Assembly (NCBI RefSeq): GCF_015762685.1
Contig: NZ_PEHF01000010.1
Coordinates: 1 to 35,052 of the forward strand
Direction: 5' to 3'
Source: Candidatus Symbiopectobacterium sp. 'North America'
GTDB taxonomy: Bacteria > Pseudomonadota > Gammaproteobacteria > Enterobacterales > Enterobacteriaceae
Length of the DNA: 35,052 nt
Shown piece by piece: positions 9,597-18,375 of this stretch. The translations under genes and the position numbers were made by a program. The notes under the pieces are model-generated. The model saw only the letters and a list, made by a program, of their open reading frames with translations, was not told the origin of the DNA and ran no database searches. Position 1 is the stretch's first letter, and each line of letters opens with the position of its first letter.

Positions 9597-10286
9597 ATGA
9601 AAAATTTAATACAGTATGACGATAAAAATAAAGCAACGGCATTGAGTTTATGGCAGCGATTTCTCGATCTATTCAGAATATCGCCCAAAAAGGACGTTAT
9701 TAACTCTCTTTATGAAAACATTAATGAGCATCCCGCCGCCAAGCTAGGTGGTGCAGTCTATTATGGTTTTTATAATTTCGAGAAACTCAAAGCGTTGGCC
9801 TTACCGGCATATAAAGACCTGTTTAAAATAAATGTTCAATCGTTGGGGATGCTGGGGACGAGATACACTTTTTCAATCGATAAAGTCGATATTTACAGTT
9901 TCGACACACCCAATAATTGGGATTCACTGTCTGAGCTTTCATTTAATCAGTTGCCTTTGATCGAAAACTACATCCCTATCGTTAAAAAATACGCCGCCGA
10001 TAATGATGTTGAGTTTGCCAAGCAATTCCCGGATACCAAGATAAAAGATGACTGCGGTGGTGATGAAGTTATGGATTATAGCTGCTTTTTTTTAGAGAGA
10101 AACCCGGACATTAAACTCACCTTGCTTGAGTATGGTCTTTTCGATGTGGATATCACCAACGCTTTTGTAAATGACATGGAAGCTCAACTCAAAGGCTATG
10201 ATGATAGAATCGGAAGGATCAATTACCGACTAATCACCTTGCAAATATCACTCAAATATCTTGAGAGCAGAGATTGCATGATGTGA
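9597..10286 (+). CDS. STE-like type III effector candidate
   Basis: From the ATG at 9597 this gives 229 residues (MKNLIQYDDKNKATALSLWQ...). The SLWQRFLDLFRISPKKDVIN stretch resembles the conserved N-terminal translocation signal of SPI-2 effectors (WEKIKxFFF in SifA/SseJ). The C-terminal half contains DEVMDYSCFFLERNPDIK, shared with the broken paralog at 7411-8138. The homology to the paralog starts before the ATG (ELAGGKTL versus VLNGKNL), so the true start may be upstream or may have been lost. An AGGAGG at 9569-9574 points to a start near 9582, where no standard start codon exists. There is no signal peptide or membrane segment. Secretion is inferred from the motif; target and activity are unknown. 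Confidence 0.65.
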   Translation: MKNLIQYDDKNKATALSLWQRFLDLFRISPKKDVINSLYENINEHPAAKLGGAVYYGFYNFEKLKALALPAYKDLFKINVQSLGMLGTRYTFSIDKVDIYSFDTPNNWDSLSELSFNQLPLIENYIPIVKKYAADNDVEFAKQFPDTKIKDDCGGDEVMDYSCFFLERNPDIKLTLLEYGLFDVDITNAFVNDMEAQLKGYDDRIGRINYRLITLQISLKYLESRDCMM

Positions 10287-10346
10287 TATATTCACCGCCA
10301 GTCGGGGTGTTGAGTGCGTTGGTGCAATCCCACTGCCGATGATATT

Positions 10347-11738
10347 TCACGTTACCCGCCACTCTTCAACGCTGTAAACGTTAGGTTTCTCACCTTTATG
10401 CTTACGTTGACAGATTTCTTCGATAATCAACGCAAAGCGTTTCTCATTGAGCTGGTAAAAGAAGCCCATGGTTAATACGGCAACGATCTCCAGACCGCAC
10501 GGCCAGAGAAAAATAAGCTGGCGCAGTCCGAGCAGGGTGGCGTCACTCTGTACCACATTCGGCATATAGCCGATGTGGGTCAGCATGATTCCCGGCAGAA
10601 AGCCGGCCAGCGCAGCGGAAATCTTGCGCGAGAAGGTGTAACCGGTATACACCGAGCCTTCAGCGCGAATACCGGTTTTCCATTCTCCATAATCGACCGT
10701 ATCCGGCACCAGTGCCCAGTTCAGGCTGTTGACAAAGGCAGTGCCGAAAAAAGCCATGCAGGAAAATGAGACAAACAGTATCGAGTTGCTGCCCCAGAAA
10801 AAGTTCAACACGTCGCCGATGGCCCATAGGGCCAATCCAGCGAGGTAAACCTGCTTTTTGCCAAAGCGTTTTACCGCACCCGGCACTATAAACACCCCGA
10901 TCAAAATGCAGCCCATGCTGAAAAAACCCATCCACGACAGCAAGTGAATATCGTTCAGTACGTATTGGGTGTAGTAGACCTGAATGGCCAGTTTGATATT
11001 GAACAGGTTGACAATACACAGCACCAGCAGCGGTGGGTTATGAAAAATGGCGCGGAAAGACTTCAGGATGCCGAGTTTATAGTGATCGGGCATGACATCC
11101 ACGTAGCGCTCCTGCACACCGCTGTAGCACCACCACATGCTAAACAAGCCGCAGGTAGCGAAAATCAGAGCGGCGACCAAAAATCCCAGTGAAGGTTGTG
11201 CTGTAAAAAGTGCCTGGATCGGCATAAATCCTACGGTACACAGCAGTAGCCCCAGCGTCACGCCGCCCTGTCGCCAGGCGGCCAGATGTGCTCGTTCGTG
11301 CGGGTTTTTCGTGATGGCAGGCACCATCGCGCCGTAGGAGCACAAGCTGTAGAACAAGCCAAACAACATAAACAGCACGGTGGCCAGCGCGGTTTTGACC
11401 GTCAGACTGAAGTCATTCGCCACAAATTGTGCGGTGGCGACCAGCGCAACTGGCACGGAGGCGTACAGGATAAACGGGCGGGACTTGCCTTTTTTGCCGA
11501 TGTTGCGCCGGGTATCAAGCAACACGCCGGTCAGCATATCGGTGAAGGCGGTAAAGAATTTCGCCACCAGAAAAATAATCCCGCCATAAAAGGCGGGCAT
11601 ACCCAACTGATCGGTATAAAACTTCAGCAGATACAGCGTGCCGATACACAGCATCAGGTTTGAGCCGAAATCGCCTATCCCGTAGGAGAACTTTTCTTTC
11701 AGGCTCAGTTTCAGCGTCAGAGGATCCGTATTGTTCAT
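10347..11738 (-). CDS. yihO: Sulfoquinovose transporter YihO (GPH/MFS family)
   Basis: A 463-residue, 12-helix transporter of the glycoside-pentoside-hexuronide:cation symporter family, last gene of the sulfoquinovose operon. It opens MNNTDPLTLKLSLKEKFSYG and contains IGTLYLLKFYTDQLGMPAFY, KFFTAFTDMLTGVLLDTRRN, SYGAMVPAITKNPHERA and NWALVPDTVDYGEWKTGIRA, close to E. coli YihO as I recall it. Two spots look shortened against YihO and the neighbouring YihP: FYSL-CSYGAM lacks a Met-Asn pair, and VNLFNIKLAIQ lacks about five residues (YihP has NLCTLGAFNVKLAIQ). Both fall in membrane segments and keep the frame. The open frame is intact, but transport function is doubtful. The start has AAGGATC upstream. 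YihO is thought to import sulfoquinovose or its glycosides. Confidence 0.85.
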   Translation of the reverse strand: MNNTDPLTLKLSLKEKFSYGIGDFGSNLMLCIGTLYLLKFYTDQLGMPAFYGGIIFLVAKFFTAFTDMLTGVLLDTRRNIGKKGKSRPFILYASVPVALVATAQFVANDFSLTVKTALATVLFMLFGLFYSLCSYGAMVPAITKNPHERAHLAAWRQGGVTLGLLLCTVGFMPIQALFTAQPSLGFLVAALIFATCGLFSMWWCYSGVQERYVDVMPDHYKLGILKSFRAIFHNPPLLVLCIVNLFNIKLAIQVYYTQYVLNDIHLLSWMGFFSMGCILIGVFIVPGAVKRFGKKQVYLAGLALWAIGDVLNFFWGSNSILFVSFSCMAFFGTAFVNSLNWALVPDTVDYGEWKTGIRAEGSVYTGYTFSRKISAALAGFLPGIMLTHIGYMPNVVQSDATLLGLRQLIFLWPCGLEIVAVLTMGFFYQLNEKRFALIIEEICQRKHKGEKPNVYSVEEWRVT

Positions 11739-11750
11739 TGTCGATCCTTA

Positions 11751-11770
11751 TGACGCCCCGCAGGGCGTCA
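11751..11770. promoter_or_regulatory. Intercistronic hairpin between yihP and yihO
   Basis: TGACGCCC (11751-11758) and GGGCGTCA (11763-11770) form a perfect 8-bp stem with loop CGCA. It lies between yihP and yihO on the operon transcript with no following U-run. That suits an RNA-stabilising or attenuating hairpin better than a full terminator. Confidence 0.5.
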
Positions 11771-11777
11771 CGTGGTA

Positions 11778-13160
11778 TTACGCCAGACGTTTCCGGGTTT
11801 CTATTTCTGCAACGATACGCACGTACATTTTTTCGTTGAGGTTATAGAAACAGCCCATTGCCAAAATGGTGACCACGGCGAGCGCGCACTGATAGATGAA
11901 AATCAATTGCCGTAAGCCTTCAACCGTGCCTGCCGATTGCACCACGTTCGGCACATAGCCGATTTGCGTCAGCATCCAGCCGGAGAAGAAGCCCGCCAGC
12001 GCCTGAGACACCTTGCGAAAGAAGGTAAAACCGGTGTAGACCGTCCCTTCCGAGCGCACGCCGGTACGCAATTCGCCGTACTCAACTGTATCGGACACCA
12101 ACGCCCAGTTGAGGCTGTTAACAAAGGCGGAACCGAAAAATGCCAGGCAGGAGAAAGCAACAAAACTGACCGAACCGCCGCCGAAGCTGTAGTTGAGCAG
12201 ATCGCCCAGTACCCATATGGATAATCCGCCGATATAGACTTTTTTCTTGCCGAAGCGCCGCACGGCACCGGGCATCAAAAATACGCCGATAAAAATACAG
12301 CCCATGCTGAAGAAACCCATGTAGGAGAGCAGGATGGGATCGTTAAGCACGTACTGGGTGTAATAGACCTGAATGGCAAGCTTGACGTTAAACGCGCCGA
12401 GGGTACACAGGTTGGCGATGCACAAAATAAACAGTGGTCGGTTACCGGCTATCGCCCGGAAAGAGGCTAACAATCCCGGTTTCTGTGCTGGGTTAACGGG
12501 CTGCACTTCCACATAGCGCTCTTTCACCCCAGCGTAGCACCACCACATAAAGAACAAACCGAACAGCGAAAACAGCGTGGCAGCAAAGATGTAGCCGAGC
12601 TGTGGATTGCCGTCGATCAGATTCATGACCGGCACAAACAGTACGGTACACAGCAGCAGGCCGAGTGTGGCACCGCCCTGACGCCAAGTGGCCAGCGAGG
12701 CGCGCTCATCGGTATTTTTGGTGATAGCGGGCACCATCGCACCGTAGGAGCAGTTCATCATGCTGAAGAACAGGCCGTACAACATAAACAGCACGGTTGC
12801 CATCACGGTTTTGCCCGTAATGTCGAACGGGGTACCAATGAAGTTAGCCACCACCAGCAGCGCCACGGGGAAGGAGGCGTACAGCACGAAGGGGCGGAAT
12901 TTTCCTTTCGGACCAATATTACACCGTGAATCCAGCATCACGCCGGTACCCATATCGGTAAAGGCGGTAAAGAACTTAGCGATCAGGAAGATAATGCCGC
13001 CGTAGGTGCCCGGCAGACCCAGTACATCGGTGTAGAATTTCAGCAGGTACAACGTGCCAATATCCAACAGGATATTGGAGCCAAGGTAACCCATGCCGTA
13101 GGCGAGTTTTTCCTTGAACGGCAGACGTAGGGTCGCCGGATTGGTTGCGGACTGACTCAT
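11778..13160 (-). CDS. yihP: Sulfoquinovose-operon transporter YihP (GPH/MFS family)
   Basis: A 460-residue, 12-helix transporter, paralogous to the downstream yihO product. It begins MSQSATNPATLRLPFKEKLA and carries IGTLYLLKFYTDVLGLPGTY, KFFTAFTDMGTGVMLDSRCN, MMNCSYGAMVPAITKNTDERA, NLCTLGAFNVKLAIQVYYTQ and NWALVSDTVEYGELRTGVRS. All helices and family motifs are present, including the segments shortened in yihO. The start follows GGAGAATAAAA. YihP is proposed to handle sulfoquinovosyl glycerol uptake or export of the sulfonate product; its substrate is not settled. It is one of the few intact members of this cluster and could outlive the pathway as a general transporter. Confidence 0.9.
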   Translation of the reverse strand: MSQSATNPATLRLPFKEKLAYGMGYLGSNILLDIGTLYLLKFYTDVLGLPGTYGGIIFLIAKFFTAFTDMGTGVMLDSRCNIGPKGKFRPFVLYASFPVALLVVANFIGTPFDITGKTVMATVLFMLYGLFFSMMNCSYGAMVPAITKNTDERASLATWRQGGATLGLLLCTVLFVPVMNLIDGNPQLGYIFAATLFSLFGLFFMWWCYAGVKERYVEVQPVNPAQKPGLLASFRAIAGNRPLFILCIANLCTLGAFNVKLAIQVYYTQYVLNDPILLSYMGFFSMGCIFIGVFLMPGAVRRFGKKKVYIGGLSIWVLGDLLNYSFGGGSVSFVAFSCLAFFGSAFVNSLNWALVSDTVEYGELRTGVRSEGTVYTGFTFFRKVSQALAGFFSGWMLTQIGYVPNVVQSAGTVEGLRQLIFIYQCALAVVTILAMGCFYNLNEKMYVRIVAEIETRKRLA

Positions 13161-13175
13161 TTTTATTCTCCGAAT

Positions 13176-13197
13176 GCCCGCAGGTAGCGCTGCGGGC
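13176..13197. promoter_or_regulatory. Intercistronic hairpin between yihQ and yihP
   Basis: GCCCGCAG (13176-13183) and CTGCGGGC (13190-13197) form a perfect 8-bp stem with a 6-base loop in the short gap after yihQ. It has the same layout as the hairpin between yihP and yihO. No U-run follows. Confidence 0.5.
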
Positions 13198-13205
13198 GAG
13201 CCGTT

Positions 13206-15015
13206 TTACAGGTGTTGTAATGAACCAAACAGGGTTGCCCATTGGCTGTCCGCGCGATAGAACACCGGCGGTTTGCCCAGCGGTGCGTCAACGGTGACAT
13301 CACAGCCGCGGTGTGTTTCCCCCGTCCACAGGTTGACCCAGTTATCTTCTGGGAGATAAAGCGTCCAGTCGCTGCGGCCCTGTTCGTAGACCGGTGCCAC
13401 CAGCAGATCCTGTCCAAACAGATACTGGTATTTCAGATGGTAAGTGCGGGCATCGTCTTCGTAATGCAGGAACAACGGACGCATCACGGGCAGGCCGCTG
13501 CTGGCGTTTTGTGCCACGGCCTGTTTGATGTAGGGCTTCAAGGTGGTAAAGACGGTGGTCATGCGCGCGAAGTGCGCGATGGTTTGCGCATCGCCATCAA
13601 ACTGCCAGTTATCACCGGGGCGGTTGCCTTCGTGGGTGCGCATCATGGGGGTAAAGGCGCTGAAATCGCACCAGCGCAGCAGCAGCTCTTTGCTGCGCTT
13701 CATCTCGAACAGCATGGTGTAACCGCCAATATCGCTGTGGTGCAGGCCGTGGCCGGTCATCGCCAGAGACAGCGCGGCAGGCACCACTGAGGCCAGCCCG
13801 TCATCCAGACTCCAGTCAACGTTCTGATCGCCAGCCCACCTCGATCAGGTTCTGCTTAATGACCTCTTTGTACCAGTCATAGGCGGCGGGATTGGTTAAA
13901 TCCACGACGCCACCATAGAACTCGCCAAATTCCACCAGATAGTCGTTGCCTGCCGCATCTTTCGCCAGATAACCGTGCTGTGCCGCTTCGGTACACAGGT
14001 CTTTGTCGCTGGCAACGTAAGCGTTGATGTAGGAGAGGAATTGCACGCCTTCCTGATTCCACTGCTTGATGCGTGCTTTCAGCTCCGGATAGAGGGTTTG
14101 GTTCCAGCGCCATTTCCACATCACGCGCTTACCGAAAGAGGTCATGCGAATCCCGGACCAGTCCTGCGCCCAGATGCCGTTAACTTTTACGCCTCCGTTA
14201 CGCATGGTATCCAGTTTTTGCTGGCACACTTCGGTGCCGCCCTGAATGCCAAGCGTCACGCCGTCGTACACCCAATCCGGCAGTTCCGGCTGCCGACCCA
14301 GCAGCGCTGTGAGTTTTTCCAGCAGCGCAATGTAGGTGTCCGCACATTCGAAGCGCAGGGTGGCATGATCTTCCCACATCGCCAGTTCGTGATAATCCGG
14401 TGCGGTAAAATCAAAATTCATGTAGCAGCTGTTGTCAACATGGCAATAGTATTTTTGGCTGCTGACAAAGGTGGGTTGCGGGAAGAAGGTCCAGTAGTAG
14501 TCGCCGCCCGCGTTCTCCTTGCAGTCGGCCTACCAGGTGACATAGCTGTGTTTGTTGCGACCCACACCCTGTTCGCTGGTCCACAGCGGGAACGGCTTGC
14601 CGCGCAGATTAAAGTAGGAAAACTGTTCTCCGCAGCCATAAATATGGTCTTGCTCCTGCGCCGCCAGCCGCAGCCAGATACGGTTATGGCCGTGGTTGTC
14701 GTTTTGCAGTGCCAGCGCGAGTCTGCCTTGTTCATCACGCGTGATACGCAATGTGGAGTGCACCGCATCACCGCGACTAAAGCGGATGGACCAGCCATCC
14801 GCTTGTTCCAACACCGTCGCGTCGTTCAGCGCGATTTTCTCATTCAGACGATCTTTAATGCTGAAATTGCCGCGGAACATATCGATGTCGGCATTGCCGG
14901 CACCAATCCATAAACAGGGCGCTTCTGCGCTGTGGCGTAGAATCAGGCGCTGTTGATACGTTAACGAAAATCCGCCGTCAACGGTGTGTAATTCGATATC
15001 GGTCAGAGAACGCAT
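13206..15015 (-). pseudogene. yihQ: Sulfoquinovosidase YihQ, inactivated
   Basis: YihQ is a family GH31 alpha-sulfoquinovosidase that frees sulfoquinovose from its glycerides. The start at 15015 (MRSLTDIELH) has GGAGG just upstream. Two lesions are clear. An amber codon (14530-14532) stands where E. coli has Gln in VTWQADCKENAGG. Near 13827-13837 a deletion joins EVGW to WAGDQNVDW out of frame. Against E. coli YihQ from memory, about 70 codons are missing there, including the WMADFGEYLP segment with the catalytic nucleophile (D405 in E. coli). The acid/base segment (GDQNVDWSLDDG) and the sulfonate-binding KRVMW remain. The last piece runs to 13206 and ends normally. Because the nucleophile itself is lost, readthrough could not restore activity. 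Confidence 0.93.
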
Positions 15016-15149
15016 TATGACCTCCATAAAGTAGGGTAATTTTCTCTTTTTTGTATCTTTTCAATCGCTTTTATCTGACCGTTCGGGGTCTTCGTCGCCC
15101 GGTGTTGGCTGGTTTATCCGCCGCGCGGTCAGGGTGCTACCGTTCACGT

Positions 15150-16393
15150 TTATCTGGCTTGACTGTCCAATAGTCCGGCAGCCACCGCAGGGGCTAAACC
15201 GGGTGCCAGTGGCAGACGAGGGATCACCAGACAGTGCAGCAGATGGTAAATATCCTGTTTGCCATCCCACACCTTGGTGGTCACTTCATTGTAGATATCC
15301 AGCTCTTGCCACCAGGAGCCGTTCTCGTAGTCCATGAGATATTTGATACAGTAGTCCCACCATTTCTGATACCAGGCTTCGTACTGGCTATCACCGGTGA
15401 CTGTGTACAAGGCGTAGGCGGTGCCCATCGCTTACACAATCGGCCAGAGCACGCGTTCGCGCACGATGGGCTTGCCGTCCCAGTCCACGGAGTAAACAAA
15501 GCGATCTGCGCCGTCGGGGGCCCAGGCATCGCGGATGGTGGCGTGAAACAAGCCTTTTGCATCTTCCAATAGCCAGTCTGGCGGGGTCTCAAAGCGGGCT
15601 TCCAAGGCAGCGCGCAAGTGCAGCATCAAGCGGCCCCACTCGATCCAGTGCCCCGGCGTGCCGCCGTAGGCGCGGAAGCGGTGGGCGGGGTTATCCTTGT
15701 TGTAATCGCGAATCGGGTTCCACTGTGCGTCGAAATGCTCGTTGACGCGATACTCGCCGCGTCGCGCCACATCATGAATAATCACGGAGGCAATCGTAGG
15801 GCGCGATCGAGCCATTTACGGTCATGGGTCACGTCGTACACAATCAAAAAGGCTTCGACCGCGTGCATGTTGGCGTTACCGCCGCGATAGTCTTCGGTTG
15901 CGCTGAACGCTTCATCCCAGGATTCCAGACACATCTGCTCCTGTTCGCTCCAGAAGTACTTTTCGATTACCGCAATGGCGTCATCCAGCAGCGCTCTGGC
16001 CTGCGGATGTCCGGTGGTAACGGCGCTGGCCGCACCGAGCAATACAAAGAAATGTTGATAACCTTGCTTTGAGGCATCCGTAACGCCTTCATCGTTAACG
16101 CAGGCATACCAGCCGCCATAGCGCTTGTCGCGCAGCGCGCCGTTCAGCGCCTGAATACCGTGTACCACCAAGGCATACGCGCCGGGACGGCCCATGGCGG
16201 CGGCCACGGAATAGACGTGCAACATGCGTGCAGTGATCCACAAGTGAGTGCCCATCTCGGCCCTGACCTGGCCGTTATTGCCTAGCCAGCCGAAGCCCGT
16301 GGCGACCACCGCGTTCTTGCCGAAATCGAGGATGCGATCCGTTTCTTGTTCCAGCCAGCGGTTGTGGCTCAGCGTCTTAAACCATTTCATCAT
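15150..16393 (-). pseudogene. yihS: Sulfoquinovose isomerase YihS, frameshift plus stop
   Basis: YihS is a cytosolic (alpha/alpha)6-barrel isomerase of the N-acylglucosamine 2-epimerase family that converts sulfoquinovose to 6-deoxy-6-sulfofructose. The start at 16393 ([20 protein letters not shown]) has AGGAA eight bases upstream. The frame is good to WLDRAL, shifts by one near 15795, then resumes as [24 protein letters not shown] at 15432-15434 replaces the expected Glu codon between LWPIV and [13 protein letters not shown]. Otherwise every segment of the roughly 413-residue family is recognisable, including [12 protein letters not shown] and [12 protein letters not shown]. In E. coli yihR (an aldose-1-epimerase) lies between yihS and yihQ. 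Here only about 134 bases separate them, so yihR is absent. Confidence 0.93.
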
Positions 16394-16405
16394 GATGCGT
16401 ATTCC

Positions 16406-17284
16406 TCAGCGGCGACGAGCCATCATCTCATCAGCGATTTCACCCAGACGCTGCAATTTGGGCGCAGAGACATCCCTGAGCATCAGATGCATATCGGGCA
16501 GACCAATCACGGAAGACCACACGGCCCGACCGGCTAAAAAGCCTGAGGCACCGGCTTCCATGGCAACGCGCACGGCACGCGGGAACAATTTTTCATCAAC
16601 GCCGGAAGAGAGGATGACCCATGGCATAGCAATGTGTTCATTGAGTTTTTGCGAGGCAGCGAGCAACGCTTGCTGTGTGCCTTTGCCGTGCAATGGCATC
16701 TCCACTTTGTAGAGATCGGCCCCGATGTCGCCCAGTTCTTTTGCCGCATCGATAATGGCTTGTTCACGATCGAAGTGGTCGCCACAGCGCGGCGGATGTA
16801 CCACGGGTTCGATAATGCTGAGCAGCCATTGAGCGTGGCAGATGTGGTTGAATGTTTTCACCATCTCCAGACGCTGCTGCGCATCTTCATCGCTGCGCCA
16901 CAGCACCAGCAGTTTCAATGCCTTGGCCCCGTTGTTTTTGGCGGTCACCGGATCGACGCTGTTATCAATCACGACGTTATCAACTGGAATGCCGTTACCG
17001 GGAATAAACGCATCGGCGGCAACGATGGTGCCGCAGGAAGGGGCGATCGCCTGCTGCTGCACCACTTGTGGATAGCAGAATTGCTGATCGACCAAAATGG
17101 CTGAGGCATAAGGCGACAGAATTCTGGCGGCATTGATTTTAAAATCGGTTAACACCTGATCGCTAACCGGTTGCGGGGCCCCTGCTGCTGCAAACATTAA
17201 GCGCATTGCTTCACTCTGATCGACGGCGAGCATGGAAAAGCCGCCGGAAGGTCGGGTAATGTCTTCCAGCGTGTAGGTTTCCAT
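16406..17284 (-). CDS. yihT: Sulfofructosephosphate aldolase YihT
   Basis: A 292-residue class I (Schiff-base) aldolase that splits 6-deoxy-6-sulfofructose 1-phosphate into dihydroxyacetone phosphate and sulfolactaldehyde. It starts [20 protein letters not shown] with AAAGGA eight bases upstream and is full length against E. coli YihT. The stretch [15 protein letters not shown] contains the Lys expected to form the Schiff base. Other family blocks are [21 protein letters not shown] and [20 protein letters not shown]. It lies between the broken yihS and yihU, 12 bases from yihS. It is intact but has no substrate supply within this cluster because YihS and YihV are broken. Confidence 0.92.
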   Translation of the reverse strand: METYTLEDITRPSGGFSMLAVDQSEAMRLMFAAAGAPQPVSDQVLTDFKINAARILSPYASAILVDQQFCYPQVVQQQAIAPSCGTIVAADAFIPGNGIPVDNVVIDNSVDPVTAKNNGAKALKLLVLWRSDEDAQQRLEMVKTFNHICHAQWLLSIIEPVVHPPRCGDHFDREQAIIDAAKELGDIGADLYKVEMPLHGKGTQQALLAASQKLNEHIAMPWVILSSGVDEKLFPRAVRVAMEAGASGFLAGRAVWSSVIGLPDMHLMLRDVSAPKLQRLGEIADEMMARRR

Positions 17285-17322
17285 GTATCTGTCCTTTATT
17301 TATGTGTTACAGAGAGCGGTGG

Positions 17323-18208
17323 TTACTGAGCGGCTTTCGGGGCTAACCCGGCGCTGGTGCGTACCTGCTCAAGAATGGCTGTCCAGTCCTGGCGTCCACG
17401 TCTGGCGGCGCGCACCTGGTTGTAAAGCTCGCGTGAGGCCGCACCGAGCGGCATCGGAACTAGCCACGTCCAGCGCGATGCCTAAATCCTTGTGCTCCAA
17501 ATCGATCATGAAAGCGGGGGAGAGATCGCCTTTCAGCACTTTGTTGGGCCAGGAGGTCGTAAAGTGGCCTTTGCCTGCCGGTGTGCCGCTCATCACCTTG
17601 AGGGCGACATCGAAAGAGAACCCGAGCGCTTCACATAGCGTGGCGGCTTCTGCGGACAGGGCGTTGAGTGTGATGCTCATGTAGTTGTTGATGAGTTTGA
17701 CCCGAATGCCCATGCCAGGACCGCCGGCATTCACCAGCTCATTGCCCATTGCCATCAGTACCGGTGTCGCGCGCTCAACCTGTGCGGGCGTGCCGCCTGC
17801 CAGTAACAGCAATGTGCCTGCGACGGCATGGTCAGAAGTGCGGCCGACGGGCACATCCATCATGCTGAAGCCTTTCTGGTTCATTTCGCGGATCAGGGCG
17901 TCGGTTTGCAGTGGATGAATGCTGGACATATCGATCACCAAGGCATCCGTGCGCAGTGTGGTGCAGACCCCCTCATCGCCGAACAACACATTGCGCACCA
18001 AATCACCGTTAGGCAGCATGGTGATAACGAACTCAGCCTCTTTTGCTGCATCTGCGGCGCTCTTGGCGCTGCACGCGCCCTGTAGTACCAGTGTTTGCAC
18101 AGCGGCCTGGCTGATATCAAACACATGCAGTTGCTGTCCCTGCTTGATCAGGTTGTTTGCCATGGGGGCGCCCATTTGCCCGAGGCCGATAAATGCGATT
18201 GTTGCCAT
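17323..18208 (-). pseudogene. yihU: Sulfolactaldehyde reductase YihU, 3' frameshift
   Basis: YihU belongs to the 3-hydroxyisobutyrate dehydrogenase family and uses NADH to reduce sulfolactaldehyde to 2,3-dihydroxypropane-1-sulfonate. The N-terminus ([20 protein letters not shown]) has the Rossmann glycine motif, and the active-site region [18 protein letters not shown] is present. After ALDVAS the frame changes. The expected end, [20 protein letters not shown], lies in another frame and ends at TAA 17323-17325. Against the E. coli protein about 11 bases are missing near 17460. As it stands the open frame ends at 17369, giving 279 residues with a foreign 30-residue tail. Loss of the C-terminal helices should harm the fold and dimer, but some activity cannot be excluded. 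It is the first gene of the minus-strand operon. Confidence 0.88.
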
Positions 18209-18375
18209 GCTGGTCTCTCGCCGTTCTTGTTTGTCACATTTTGTCTATTTGTGACCATTTTTGCTCATAATATTGATCTTATTTGTAACTTATAGTCAAA
18301 AAATTGATATTCATCACTCTTTAAACATTTGATGAAATTAAAATGGTGCCATTCGATGTCGTTTAAGGAACAACC
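18209..18375. promoter_or_regulatory. Divergent yihU / yihV control region
   Basis: A 167-bp AT-rich gap between the two divergent sulfoquinovose operons, the expected binding site of the DeoR-type repressor YihW (CsqR). Visible elements are GTCACA-N11-TGTGAC (about 18234-18256) and the direct repeat TATTTGTGAC / TATTTGTAAC. A possible yihV promoter is TTGTAA, 17 bp, GATATT. These are candidates only. The inverted repeat has its arms the wrong way round for a CRP site. Confidence 0.5.

Noticed and set aside
13975..14913. A 312-codon open frame antisense to yihQ
   Set aside because: Shadow of the GC-rich yihQ sequence; it spans the amber codon on the other strand and has no recognisable domain.
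18234..18256. CRP site between yihU and yihV
   Set aside because: The arms are GTCACA...TGTGAC with 11 bp between, inverted relative to TGTGA-N6-TCACA.
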